A stretch of 18,569 bases of DNA from Alistipes sp. CAG:435 (GTDB lineage Bacteria; Bacteroidota; Bacteroidia; Bacteroidales; UBA932), in the NCBI GenBank assembly GCA_000433355.1, contig FR893169.1, positions 1 through 18,569 of the forward strand, read 5' to 3'. The number at the start of each line of letters is the position of its first letter. Within the stretch, counting starts at the first letter, position 1. Made by a program: the position numbers and the translations under genes. Under the pieces are notes generated by a model that worked only from the letters and a program-made list of their open reading frames with translations, made no database searches and had not been told where the DNA came from. Shown piece after piece: positions 1 to 7,082 of the stretch.

Positions 1-478
1 CCCTTCAGCGATGCTGGCGACCGTCTCGGCGATGGCGGCGCAGAACATCGGGGCGAAAAAGCCTGAAAGGGCCAGAAAGACAATGAAATATTCAATAGCG
101 ATCGCGGTGGGATTCGGCACCGTGGCCTCAGTGATTCTCCAATTCATCCCTGAATATGCCGTAAGAATATTCACGAGCGACAGCAGTGTCATCACCCTTG
201 GAGGCCAGTACCTAAAAGGTTACGTGTGGGACTGCATATTCGCCGGCATACATTTCTGCTTCAGCGGCTTCTTCACCGCCTGCGGCTATTCCATCATCTC
301 GTTCATACACAACGTCATATCAATCACGTGCGCCCGCATCCCTTTGTCCTATCTGACTTCCATTGAATATCCCGGCACGCTCTTCCCGATGGGCCTTGCA
401 TCTCCGGCCGGCTCGCTTCTCTCCGTCATCATCTGCGTCACTGTTTACATAGTGATGCGCCGGAAAGGGAAACTATAA
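1..478 (+). CDS. MATE-family multidrug/Na+ exporter, C-terminal part (5' end outside window)
   Basis: This reading frame is open from the first complete codon (position 2) to TAA at 476-478, so only the last ~158 residues are visible. The start of the visible part, with SAMLATVSAMAAQNIGAKK, matches the conserved stretch in the second half of MATE transporters where small residues are followed by QN-GAKK. Four hydrophobic segments follow (roughly residues 32-48, 74-95, 98-115 and 128-150), and the protein ends in a basic tail, RRKGKL. MATE proteins are inner-membrane antiporters that export cationic drugs or metabolites using a H+ or Na+ gradient. A second complete MATE gene starts 93 nt downstream in the same direction but seems to have its own promoter. 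The substrate cannot be read from the sequence. The ATG at 11 is internal, not the true start. Confidence 0.85.
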   Translation, partial: PSAMLATVSAMAAQNIGAKKPERARKTMKYSIAIAVGFGTVASVILQFIPEYAVRIFTSDSSVITLGGQYLKGYVWDCIFAGIHFCFSGFFTACGYSIISFIHNVISITCARIPLSYLTSIEYPGTLFPMGLASPAGSLLSVIICVTVYIVMRRKGKL

Positions 479-531
479 CGCCCACTTATTCCCGAACTTC
501 ACAAAAATTCTTTATCTGAATATATTTGGCC

Positions 532-540
532 TATCTTTGC
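532..540 (+). promoter_or_regulatory. -7 box (TATCTTTGC) of the second MATE gene
   Basis: TATCTTTGC fits the Bacteroidota -7 consensus TAnnTTTGC and lies about 32 nt before the ATG at 572, giving a leader of roughly 25 nt. The -33 element is weak: only TTTA at 511-514 lies near the expected spacing. The 479-571 gap holds no other feature I can see. Confidence 0.55.
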
Positions 541-571
541 AGCCCGATTAGGAAATGTAATAAACTTAAAG

Positions 572-1930
572 ATGAAAAGAGACGCCATCGATTTCGGTTC
601 CGACAGCATTCCGGGACTCTTCAGAAAAATATTCATTCCTACATTGATAGGGATGGCCTGTATGGCAGTGATGACGACCATCGACGGGGTGTTTGTCGGC
701 CACGGGGTGGGGAGCGACGCGCTCGCCGCCGTCAATATATTCGCACCTTTCTGGATGATTATGACCGGGTTAGGGATGCTGTTCGGCATCGGCTGCTCGG
801 TCGTTTCTTCCGTCCATCTATCCCAAGGCAACGAGAAGGCGGCACGCATCAATATGACACAGACGTTGATTTTCGGTGTGCTTGTCACTGTGGCCCTGAC
901 GATTTTGGTCCAGAGCCACAGCACCAAGAGTGCCTGTCTTCTCGGCTCATCGGACAGACTTCTGCCGTACGTCCTTGACTATCAGAAATGGCTTTCCTAC
1001 GCATTCTGCGCATTGTTCCTCCAGTCGGTCGGACTGTTGATCATCCGTCTGGACGGCTCGCCGAAGTACGCTTCCGCAGCTGCGGCGATTCCATCCATCG
1101 TGAATGTCGTGCTGGACTATGTGTTCCTGTTCATCCTTGACAAAGGACTTGAAGGAGTCGCCGTCGCCACCTCGATCGGATGCTGGACCGGAGGCCTTAT
1201 GGTGCTGTTTTACATACTGTTCCTGTCCAAGACAATGAGACTCTACCCATTGAAGATGTCGTGGAAAAGCCTTTGCCTGTCGTTGCGCAACCTGTGGTAC
1301 CAGTTTCGTCTCGGACTGTCTGCTTTCCTTGGCGAGATCAGCATCTCGATACTTATATTCGTGGGAAACTATGTGTTTATGAAATATTTAGGAGAAGACG
1401 GTGTGGCGGCGTTTTCCATCGCCTGCTACATTATGCCGTTCATCTTTATGACCGGAAACGCGATCTCGCAGTCCGCACAGCCGATTATCAGTTTCAACCA
1501 CGGTGCCGGTAACCGTAACCGTGTGCTGGAAGCTCGCAAATTCTCTCTGCTAACTGCCTTTGCGCTTGGAATTGTGGTCTCTCTGGCCTTGGTGTTCGGT
1601 ATCAGTTATGTGGCGGCACTGTTCCTCAGCAAAGACGCTCCTGCATATTCAATAGCGGCTCACGGTGTGCCTCTGATGGCCATCGGATTCACGTTGTCGA
1701 TTGTGAACGTCGCTGCCATAGGCTATTACCAAAGTGTGGAACGCGCGCTTCCGGCGACCATTTTCTCGCTTTCGCGCGGGGTAATATTCCTTGTGCCTTG
1801 CTTTCTTGTCATCCCACTTTTTGCCGGTGTGAACGGAATTTGGCTCGCTCTGCCGGCGACAGAGGCGCTGACATTCCTTTCGATTGTCTCTTTCAGTCTT
1901 TTCAGGAAGCGCCAGACCGCAAAGCGGTGA
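572..1930 (+). CDS. MATE-family efflux transporter, full length
   Basis: A 452-residue integral membrane protein of normal MATE length (about 440-480 residues, 12 helices in two six-helix halves). The N-terminus, with GLFRKIFIPTLIGMACMAVM and then TTIDGVFVGHGVGSDALAAVN, is the typical MATE helix 1-2 region. The second half starts around residue 235 with FRLGLSAFLGEIS and includes QSAQPIISFNHGAGNR near residues 300-315, equivalent to the QN-GA motif of the first half. Such proteins export drugs or metabolites by Na+/H+ antiport at the inner membrane. It lies behind another MATE gene in the same orientation. The two C-terminal parts are clearly diverged, so this is not a recent tandem copy. The ATG at 572 is preceded by a phylum-type -7 box. 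The gene ends in TGA at 1928-1930; no terminator was seen before the next promoter at 1950. Substrate unknown. Confidence 0.9.
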   Translation: MKRDAIDFGSDSIPGLFRKIFIPTLIGMACMAVMTTIDGVFVGHGVGSDALAAVNIFAPFWMIMTGLGMLFGIGCSVVSSVHLSQGNEKAARINMTQTLIFGVLVTVALTILVQSHSTKSACLLGSSDRLLPYVLDYQKWLSYAFCALFLQSVGLLIIRLDGSPKYASAAAAIPSIVNVVLDYVFLFILDKGLEGVAVATSIGCWTGGLMVLFYILFLSKTMRLYPLKMSWKSLCLSLRNLWYQFRLGLSAFLGEISISILIFVGNYVFMKYLGEDGVAAFSIACYIMPFIFMTGNAISQSAQPIISFNHGAGNRNRVLEARKFSLLTAFALGIVVSLALVFGISYVAALFLSKDAPAYSIAAHGVPLMAIGFTLSIVNVAAIGYYQSVERALPATIFSLSRGVIFLVPCFLVIPLFAGVNGIWLALPATEALTFLSIVSFSLFRKRQTAKR

Positions 1931-1934
1931 ATTT

Positions 1935-1949
1935 ATATTCATTGAATAT
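1935..1949. repeat. Palindrome ATATTCA-T-TGAATAT
   Basis: A perfect 7-1-7 inverted repeat five bases after the MATE stop codon and touching the proposed -33 element at 1950-1953. Its right half is one copy of the 9-mer ATTGAATAT, which is strongly over-represented in this window. It could be an operator for the promoter next to it, or simply two copies of the dispersed word head to head. Confidence 0.5.
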
Positions 1950-1984
1950 TTTGCCGCTTATTCCCATTTTTTGCGTACATTTGC
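1950..1984 (+). promoter_or_regulatory. Promoter TTTG-N22-TACATTTGC before the non-coding interval upstream of carA
   Basis: TTTG at 1950-1953 and TACATTTGC at 1976-1984 are separated by 22 nt. This is a good match to the Bacteroidota housekeeping promoter (TTTG, about 19-23 nt, TAnnTTTG). Transcription would start near 1990. No gene begins until carA at 2328, and a strong terminator lies at 2085-2122, so the promoter serves either a short RNA or an attenuated carAB leader. Confidence 0.6.
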
Positions 1985-1989
1985 AAAAC

Positions 1990-2122
1990 AAACGGACTTC
2001 CTTATGCTTGACGTGACTTTAATACCTTTGAGCGGCAGTGCGTCCCAGGATGCACAGTGGGAATGTTCTTCCATTGACTTTCACCGACCATTTCATCACT
2101 GTTTGAGATGGTCGTTTTTTTT
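1990..2122 (+). ncRNA. Candidate ~130-nt structured RNA (sRNA or attenuated leader)
   Basis: The interval is bounded by a consensus promoter (1950-1984) and an intrinsic terminator (2085-2122) and has no convincing coding frame. It can fold. GTGCGTC (2038-2044) pairs with GATGCAC (2049-2055) around a CCAG loop. Outside it, GGACTTCC (1994-2001) pairs with GGAATGTTC (2060-2068) with one bulged base. A large asymmetric bulge (2002-2037) lies between them. The size and the promoter-terminator layout resemble the Bacteroidales-1 RNA motif, which has been discussed as the 6S RNA of this order, but I cannot confirm a family match by eye. The other possibility is a leader that controls carAB by terminator read-through; I found no obvious anti-terminator partner for the terminator stem. 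The exact start is inferred. Confidence 0.4.
2085..2122 (+). terminator. Intrinsic terminator, 11-bp stem and T8
   Basis: CGACCATTTCA (2085-2095) pairs along its full length with TGAGATGGTCG (2104-2114), with one G-U pair, around an 8-nt loop. Eight T residues follow at 2115-2122. It ends the candidate short RNA or acts as an attenuator ahead of carA. Confidence 0.8.
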
Positions 2123-2153
2123 GAATGCCCCCTGTTATTCTTCACGACCACCT

Positions 2154-2263
2154 GAATAAGAAAAGGAGGCACGCAGTGCCGACAGGGCCTCCCAGCGAGG
2201 GAGGCGGTGGAGGATGGCGCTCCCACCGGGAGCTGGCGCGAAGCGACTGAGGGGTGGAATAAG
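2154..2263. repeat. GC-rich multi-hairpin repeat element upstream of carA
   Basis: A GC-rich block in an otherwise AT-rich gap, flanked by a 7-nt direct repeat GAATAAG (2154-2160 and 2257-2263). It holds a series of hairpins: GGCAC-GCA-GTGCC (2168-2180), a 7-bp stem GCCTCCC/GGGAGGC with loop AGCGA (2187-2205), and GGTGG pairing with CCACC further on. Parts of it (a CTCCC...GAGGGAGG hairpin, a GTGG-GGAT-CGCT-like stretch, and AGCGACT) recur in the reverse complement of the element at 6678-6780, in a different order. It therefore looks like a member of a dispersed non-coding repeat family. From 2264 to 2327 the sequence is AT-rich and I see no clear carA promoter. Confidence 0.5.
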
Positions 2264-2327
2264 TTGAAAAGTCTGTTTTTAGGAAAAAGTTGGATTTAGT
2301 TATAAGTCAAAAATTATTGACAAGGAA

Positions 2328-3404
2328 ATGAAAGAAAGAAAAGGCGCGACATTAAAGTTGGAGAACGGGGCGGAGTTCCGTGGATTCTCCTTCGGCTACG
2401 ACGGCCCGGCTGACGGGGAAGTCGTCTTCTCGACCGCGATGGTAGGCTATCCGGAAAGTCTTACGGACCCTTCCTATTCAGGGCAGATACTCTGTGTTAC
2501 CTACCCATTGATAGGTAATTACGGCGTACCACAGGAAGGAGCGGATGAACTGGGAATCTCAAAGAATTTCGAATCGGAACAGATCTGGGTGAGGGGAGTC
2601 GTCATAAGCGACTATTCCTTCGACTACAGCCACTGGAATGCGGTCAAGAGCCTCGACGAGTGGCTGAAAGAGCAGAAGATTCCTGGAATATTCGGGATCG
2701 ACACCCGCGCCGTCACGCAACTTCTCCGCGAGAAGGGCTCGATGCTTGGAATGATTGTTCCGGACGGCGTCGAGAAGGATTTTCCGATCGATGACCCTAA
2801 CCTCGCCAACCAGATCGCCATCGTCAGCTGCAAGGATGTCATTGAATATGGCAGCGGCTCCAAGACTGTCGTGATGGTTGACTGCGGAGTCAAGCACAAC
2901 ATCCTCAGATGCTTTATGGAGAGGGGAGTGAAAGTAGTCAGAGTGCCTTGGGACTACGATTTCAACAAACTTGACTACGACGGCCTCTTCATCTCGAACG
3001 GCCCTGGCAACCCGCAGTTCTGCAATGTCACCGTAGCTAACCTGCGCAAGGCGATGGAAGGCGACAAGCCAATTTTCGGAATATGTATGGGCAACCAGCT
3101 GCTCGCCAGAGCCGGCGGGGCCAACACCTATAAATTGAAGTACGGGCACCGCAGTCATAACCAGCCTGTACGTATGGTCGGCACGAACCGCTGCTTCATC
3201 ACCTCGCAGAACCACGGATTCGCGGTTGACGACAAGACCCTCGGAGCTGATTGGGAGCCTTGGTTTGTGAATATGAACGACGGCACCAACGAAGGCATCC
3301 GCCACAAGACCAAGCCTTTCTGCTCGGTACAGTTCCACCCGGAAGCCTCCAGCGGCCCGACCGACACGAACTTCCTGTTTGACGAGTTTATCAGCAAATT
3401 GTAA
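2328..3404 (+). CDS. carA: Carbamoyl-phosphate synthase, small (glutamine amidotransferase) subunit
   Basis: CarA hydrolyses glutamine and channels ammonia to CarB, giving carbamoyl phosphate for pyrimidine and arginine synthesis in the cytoplasm. The 358-residue product has the usual length. Residues 1-135 form the CarA-specific N-terminal domain (KGATLKLENGAEFRGFSFG, then GDVVFSTAMVGYPESLTDPS-like sequence from residue 30). Residues ~178-358 are a class I glutamine amidotransferase with GPGNP at 225-229, the nucleophile Cys252 in GICMGNQ, QNHGFAV at 294-300, and the catalytic His337/Glu339 in FHPEA. Start choice: ATG at 2328 follows an AAGGA stretch and gives the standard N-terminus. carB follows after 21 nt, so the two form an operon. 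Any regulation would come from the upstream region 1950-2327. Confidence 0.97.
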   Translation: MKERKGATLKLENGAEFRGFSFGYDGPADGEVVFSTAMVGYPESLTDPSYSGQILCVTYPLIGNYGVPQEGADELGISKNFESEQIWVRGVVISDYSFDYSHWNAVKSLDEWLKEQKIPGIFGIDTRAVTQLLREKGSMLGMIVPDGVEKDFPIDDPNLANQIAIVSCKDVIEYGSGSKTVVMVDCGVKHNILRCFMERGVKVVRVPWDYDFNKLDYDGLFISNGPGNPQFCNVTVANLRKAMEGDKPIFGICMGNQLLARAGGANTYKLKYGHRSHNQPVRMVGTNRCFITSQNHGFAVDDKTLGADWEPWFVNMNDGTNEGIRHKTKPFCSVQFHPEASSGPTDTNFLFDEFISKL

Positions 3405-3425
3405 CTTTCGGATAAAGAAGAATTT

Positions 3426-6400
3426 ATGAAAAACACGAATATAAAGAAGGTTTTGATCCTCGGATCAGGCGCACTCAAGATCGGTCAGGCGGGAGAGTTT
3501 GACTATTCCGGCTCACAGGCCCTCAAGGCCCTGCGCGAGGAGGGCATCGAGACAGTCCTGATCAATCCTAACATCGCCACCGTGCAGACTTCGGAAGGCG
3601 TGGCCGACAAGATCTACTTCCTGCCGGTAACCCCGTTCTTTGTCGAGAAGGTCATCGCCAAGGAGCAACCTCAGGGCATTCTCCTCTCGTTCGGTGGCCA
3701 GACAGCACTGAACTGCGGCGTGGAACTGTACGAGAACGGAATACTTGACAAATACAATGTCCAGGTTCTCGGAACTCCGGTCCAGGCGATTATGGACACA
3801 GAGGACCGTGACCTCTTCATAAAAAAACTGGACGAGATCGGTGTGAAGACCATCAAGTCACACCCTGCCTCCAACATAGAGGAGGCCCGCAAAGCCGCCC
3901 ACGAGCTCGGATTCCCACTCATCGTGCGCGCCGCCTACGCCCTCGGCGGACTCGGCTCAGGCTTCTGCGACAACGATGAGCAGCTCGACGAACTCTGCGA
4001 AAAAGCCTTCTCTTTCTCCCCGCAAGTACTTGTCGAAAAGTCACTTAGAGGCTGGAAGGAGATTGAATATGAAGTTGTCCGCGACCGTTATGACAACTGT
4101 ATCACGGTCTGCAATATGGAAAACTTCGACCCGCTCGGAATCCACACCGGAGAGAGCATCGTCGTGGCTCCGTCCCAGACCCTATCCAACAACGACTACT
4201 ATTTCCTGCGCGAACTTTCCATCAAGATCGTCCGTCACATCGGAATAGTTGGTGAGTGCAATGTCCAGTACGCCTACGACCCTGACGCTATGGACTACCG
4301 CGTCATCGAGGTGAACGCCCGCCTGAGCCGCTCATCGGCCCTGGCCTCTAAAGCAACTGGCTATCCACTCGCATTCGTGGCCGCGAAACTCGGCCTGGGT
4401 TACGGTCTGTTCGACCTTAAGAACTCTGTCACAAAGACAACTCCGGCATTCTTCGAGCCGGCTCTTGACTACATCGTCTGCAAGATTCCTCGTTGGGACC
4501 TTAGCAAATTCCACGGCGTTTCACGCAAAATCGGCTCCTCGATGAAATCCGTGGGCGAGGTTATGGCCATCGGCCGCAGCTTCGAGGAGGCCATCCAGAA
4601 GGGCCTCAGGATGATCGGCCAGGGGGCGCACGGATTCGTCGGCAACAAGGAATTCCAGGTCGCCGACTTGGAGGAGGCTCTCCGGGAGCCGACCGACAAG
4701 CGTATATTCGTGATCTCCAAGGCTATGCGCGCCGGCTACACGGTAGATCAGATCCACGACCTCACCAAGATCGACAAATGGTTCCTCAATAAGCTGGAGA
4801 ACATCGTGAAGACCTACGAGGACATGAACTCCTACGACACTCTTGAGGACATGCCGGTGGAGCTCCTGCGCCTTGCCAAGCAGGAGGGCTTCTCCGATTT
4901 TCAGATCCAGAGAGCCATCTGGAAGGACAAAGGAACCTCGACAGCCAACATGGATGTTGTCCGTGAACATCGAAAATCACACGGCATCGTCCCTGTCGTG
5001 AAGCAGATAGACACCCTCGCCGCCGAATTCCCGGCACAGACGAACTACCTCTACCTGACCTACAACGGCACGAAGAGTGACATTGAATATGAGCGTGACG
5101 GCAAGTCGGTGATTGTCCTCGGTTCGGGAGCCTACAGGATCGGTTCGTCCGTGGAATTCGACTGGTGCTCGGTGACCTGCCTCCAGACAATCCAGAAGCA
5201 GGGCTACAGGGGAGTGCTGATCAACTACAACCCGGAGACCGTCTCCACAGACTACGATATGTGCGACAGGCTCTATTTCGATGAGCTTACCTTCGAGAGG
5301 GTGATGGACATCATCGACCTTGAGACTCCTCACGGTGTCGTTGTCTCCGTGGGCGGCCAGATTCCTAACAATCTCGCCCTCAAGCTTCACAAGCACAACG
5401 TTCCGATTCTCGGCACCTCCGCCGAGGACATCGACAAGGCCGAGGACCGCCACAAATTCTCCAGCATCGTGGACAACCTCGGGGTTGACCAGCCTGAATG
5501 GAGTGAGCTTACGACCATCGACGAGGTGGACAATTTCATCAGGAAGGTTGGCTTCCCTGTGCTGGTGAGACCGTCGTACGTGCTTTCCGGAGCCGCTATG
5601 AATGTCTGCCACGACGAGGAGAAACTCCGTCACTTCCTCAGCCTGGCGGCGGAAGTATCTCAGGAGCACCCGGTTGTCATCAGCAAGTTCTATATGCGTA
5701 GCAAGGAGATCGAGTTCGACGCTGTCGCCGACAATGGCGAAATCCTCGCCTACGCTATCTCGGAGCACATTGAATATGCCGGTGTTCATTCCGGTGACGC
5801 CACCATCCAGTTCCCGCCTCAGAAACTCTATGTCGAGACCGTTCGCAGGATCAAGAAGATCGCCCGTGCCATCGCCGGCGCGCTCAGCATCTCCGGTCCG
5901 TTCAATATCCAGTTCCTCGCTCGTGAGAACGCCATCAAGGTCATAGAGTGTAACCTGCGGGCATCCAGGAGTTTCCCGTTCGTGTCCAAGGTGCTGAAGA
6001 TCGATTTCATCGAGCTGGCTACCAAGGTTATGCTGGGTCTCCATCCTGCGGCTCCGCAGAAGAGTGCCTTCGACCTTGACTATGTAGGCGTGAAGTCCTC
6101 GCAGTTCTCGTTCGCGAGACTCGAAGAGGCTGATCCGATGCTTGGTGTCGATATGTCTTCGACCGGTGAGGTCGGCTGTCTGGGCGATGACCTTAATGAG
6201 GCTTTGCTGAAATCAGTGCTTTCAGTCGGCCAAAGGATTCCGGAGAAGAGGGTTCTGCTCTCGACCGGTGATCCGCTCCAGAAGGCTGATATGCTGAGGG
6301 CCTGCCGACTTCTCGTCGAGAAGGGTTATGAGCTTTACGCCACAGGTGGCACGTATAAGTATCTTGTAGAGAACAGTGTTCCGGCGACGAAGGTGCTCTG

Positions 6401-6665
6401 GCCAAGCGAGTGTGACAATCCTAATTTCAAGGGACGATTCAAACCAGCTTTGGAAATGATTCAGAACAAAGAAGTTGATATGGTGATCAATATCCCGAAA
6501 AACTTCTCGGCTCTGGAACTTTCCAACGGCTACCAGATCAGAAGGGCAGCCATAGACTTCAACGTCACCCTCTTCACGAATGCCCGCCTCGCCACCGCCT
6601 TCATCCGCGCTTTCTGCTCCACCAGCATAAACGACATCCAAATCAAGTCCTGGGATCAGTATTGA
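3426..6665 (+). CDS. carB: Carbamoyl-phosphate synthase, large subunit
   Basis: CarB makes carbamoyl phosphate from bicarbonate, two ATP and the ammonia delivered by CarA. The 1079-residue length and internal duplication are typical. The first half begins with LGSGALKIGQAGEFDYSGSQ (residues 12-31), followed by an ATP-grasp domain (~128-340) with AAYALGGLGSGF at 169-180. The second half restarts near residue 562 with VLGSGAYRIGSSVEFDWCS, then a second ATP-grasp domain with RPSYVLSGAAM and ECNLRASRSFPFVSK. An MGS-like regulatory domain, which in relatives binds allosteric effectors such as UMP or ornithine, starts near residue 938. The end, INDIQIKSWDQY, is intact. Codons are strongly biased to GAG, ATC and TAC, yet all three Ile-Glu-Tyr sites (near residues 213, 553 and 782) are ATT-GAA-TAT. 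The gene ends 12 nt before a large hairpin element. Confidence 0.98.
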   Translation: MKNTNIKKVLILGSGALKIGQAGEFDYSGSQALKALREEGIETVLINPNIATVQTSEGVADKIYFLPVTPFFVEKVIAKEQPQGILLSFGGQTALNCGVELYENGILDKYNVQVLGTPVQAIMDTEDRDLFIKKLDEIGVKTIKSHPASNIEEARKAAHELGFPLIVRAAYALGGLGSGFCDNDEQLDELCEKAFSFSPQVLVEKSLRGWKEIEYEVVRDRYDNCITVCNMENFDPLGIHTGESIVVAPSQTLSNNDYYFLRELSIKIVRHIGIVGECNVQYAYDPDAMDYRVIEVNARLSRSSALASKATGYPLAFVAAKLGLGYGLFDLKNSVTKTTPAFFEPALDYIVCKIPRWDLSKFHGVSRKIGSSMKSVGEVMAIGRSFEEAIQKGLRMIGQGAHGFVGNKEFQVADLEEALREPTDKRIFVISKAMRAGYTVDQIHDLTKIDKWFLNKLENIVKTYEDMNSYDTLEDMPVELLRLAKQEGFSDFQIQRAIWKDKGTSTANMDVVREHRKSHGIVPVVKQIDTLAAEFPAQTNYLYLTYNGTKSDIEYERDGKSVIVLGSGAYRIGSSVEFDWCSVTCLQTIQKQGYRGVLINYNPETVSTDYDMCDRLYFDELTFERVMDIIDLETPHGVVVSVGGQIPNNLALKLHKHNVPILGTSAEDIDKAEDRHKFSSIVDNLGVDQPEWSELTTIDEVDNFIRKVGFPVLVRPSYVLSGAAMNVCHDEEKLRHFLSLAAEVSQEHPVVISKFYMRSKEIEFDAVADNGEILAYAISEHIEYAGVHSGDATIQFPPQKLYVETVRRIKKIARAIAGALSISGPFNIQFLARENAIKVIECNLRASRSFPFVSKVLKIDFIELATKVMLGLHPAAPQKSAFDLDYVGVKSSQFSFARLEEADPMLGVDMSSTGEVGCLGDDLNEALLKSVLSVGQRIPEKRVLLSTGDPLQKADMLRACRLLVEKGYELYATGGTYKYLVENSVPATKVLWPSECDNPNFKGRFKPALEMIQNKEVDMVINIPKNFSALELSNGYQIRRAAIDFNVTLFTNARLATAFIRAFCSTSINDIQIKSWDQY

Positions 6666-6677
6666 TTCTATGATATG

Positions 6678-6780
6678 ATTCAACAGAATGGCAGTTACCT
6701 CCAGCGATCCTCCCCACTCCGTGGGTCCCCTCCCTCTTCGGGAGCCAAAGTCGCTTGCGGCAACTGCCATTCTGTTGAAT
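6678..6780. repeat. Structured inverted-repeat element E1 (19-bp perfect arms, GC-rich interior)
   Basis: The arms at 6678-6696 (ATTCAACAGAATGGCAGTT) and 6762-6780 are perfect reverse complements. The 65-nt interior has its own hairpins: CCCAC-TCC-GTGGG (6714-6726) and CTCCC-TCTTC-GGGAG (6730-6744). The element begins 12 nt after the carB stop codon, has no T-run and no coding frame I believe. In RNA it would form a long branched hairpin that could protect the carB mRNA 3' end. In DNA it resembles a REP/MITE-like element. The interior resembles the GC-rich element at 2154-2263. The following 6781-6893 stretch is AT-rich and shows nothing firm beyond a weak AAACAAAT...ATTTGTT-type hairpin. Confidence 0.7.
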
Positions 6781-6893
6781 AAGTGTATTATCTGATTAAT
6801 TTGAAAGCCGTTTTAATTTGTTTATCAGAAGTTTTTTGCCTCAAGTAATATCACAAACAAATAATAGCGATGATTTGTTCAATCAGTTCCTTT

Positions 6894-7014
6894 TAGCGGA
6901 ATATTTGGTGCGGCAGACTATGGCCGCCCGTGGCCATATGAACGGGTGGCCCGCTGTAGGCGGGACGGGATGGAGCGCGCAGCGCGGAAGTCTGCAGTAC
7001 CAAATATTCCGCTA
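6894..7014. repeat. Structured inverted-repeat element E2 (16-bp perfect arms, three inner hairpins)
   Basis: TAGCGGAATATTTGGT (6894-6909) is the exact reverse complement of 6999-7014, and pairing continues inward with two mismatches through GCAGACT/AGTCTGC. Inside are three more hairpins: ATGGCC-GCCCGT-GGCCAT (6919-6936), CCCGC-TGTAG-GCGGG (about 6950-6964) and a CGCG stem (about 6976-6987). The architecture matches E1 (unrelated perfect outer arms, nested GC-rich hairpins) but neither the arm nor the interior sequence is obviously the same. It lies between the ends of the convergent carB and rho genes. Confidence 0.7.
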
Positions 7015-7027
7015 TGGAATCTATACT

Positions 7028-7061
7028 AAAAAAGGCGACTGAAAAATATTCAATCGCCTTT
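7028..7061 (-). terminator. Intrinsic terminator of rho
   Basis: On the minus strand, AAAGGCGA (7061-7054) pairs with TCGCCTTT (7038-7031). The stem extends past one mismatch by four more pairs around a 5-nt loop, and six T residues follow in the direction of rho transcription (7033-7028, partly inside the stem). It lies about 22 nt after the rho stop codon. The stem includes a copy of ATTGAATAT (7054-7046, minus). Confidence 0.8.
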
Positions 7062-7082
7062 ATTCATATATTCTTGAATCAA

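Noticed and set aside
1..1930. Tandem duplication of MATE genes
   Set aside because: The overlapping C-terminal parts are too different for a recent duplication, and the second gene has its own promoter.
2003..2159. Possible 52-codon leader peptide before carA
   Set aside because: It runs through the terminator stem and T-run, lacks a ribosome-binding context and shows no composition typical of an attenuator peptide (no run of regulatory codons).
2559..3338. Minus-strand open frame opposite carA
   Set aside because: Antisense shadow of carA with no family motifs.
4977..6044. Long open frame on the minus strand opposite carB (355 codons)
   Set aside because: It lies wholly antisense to a clear carB, its sequence has no domain, and it results from the GAG/ATC/GTC-rich codon use of carB.
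6818..7042. Short open frame spanning element E2
   Set aside because: It crosses both arms of a perfect inverted repeat and has no protein-like composition.
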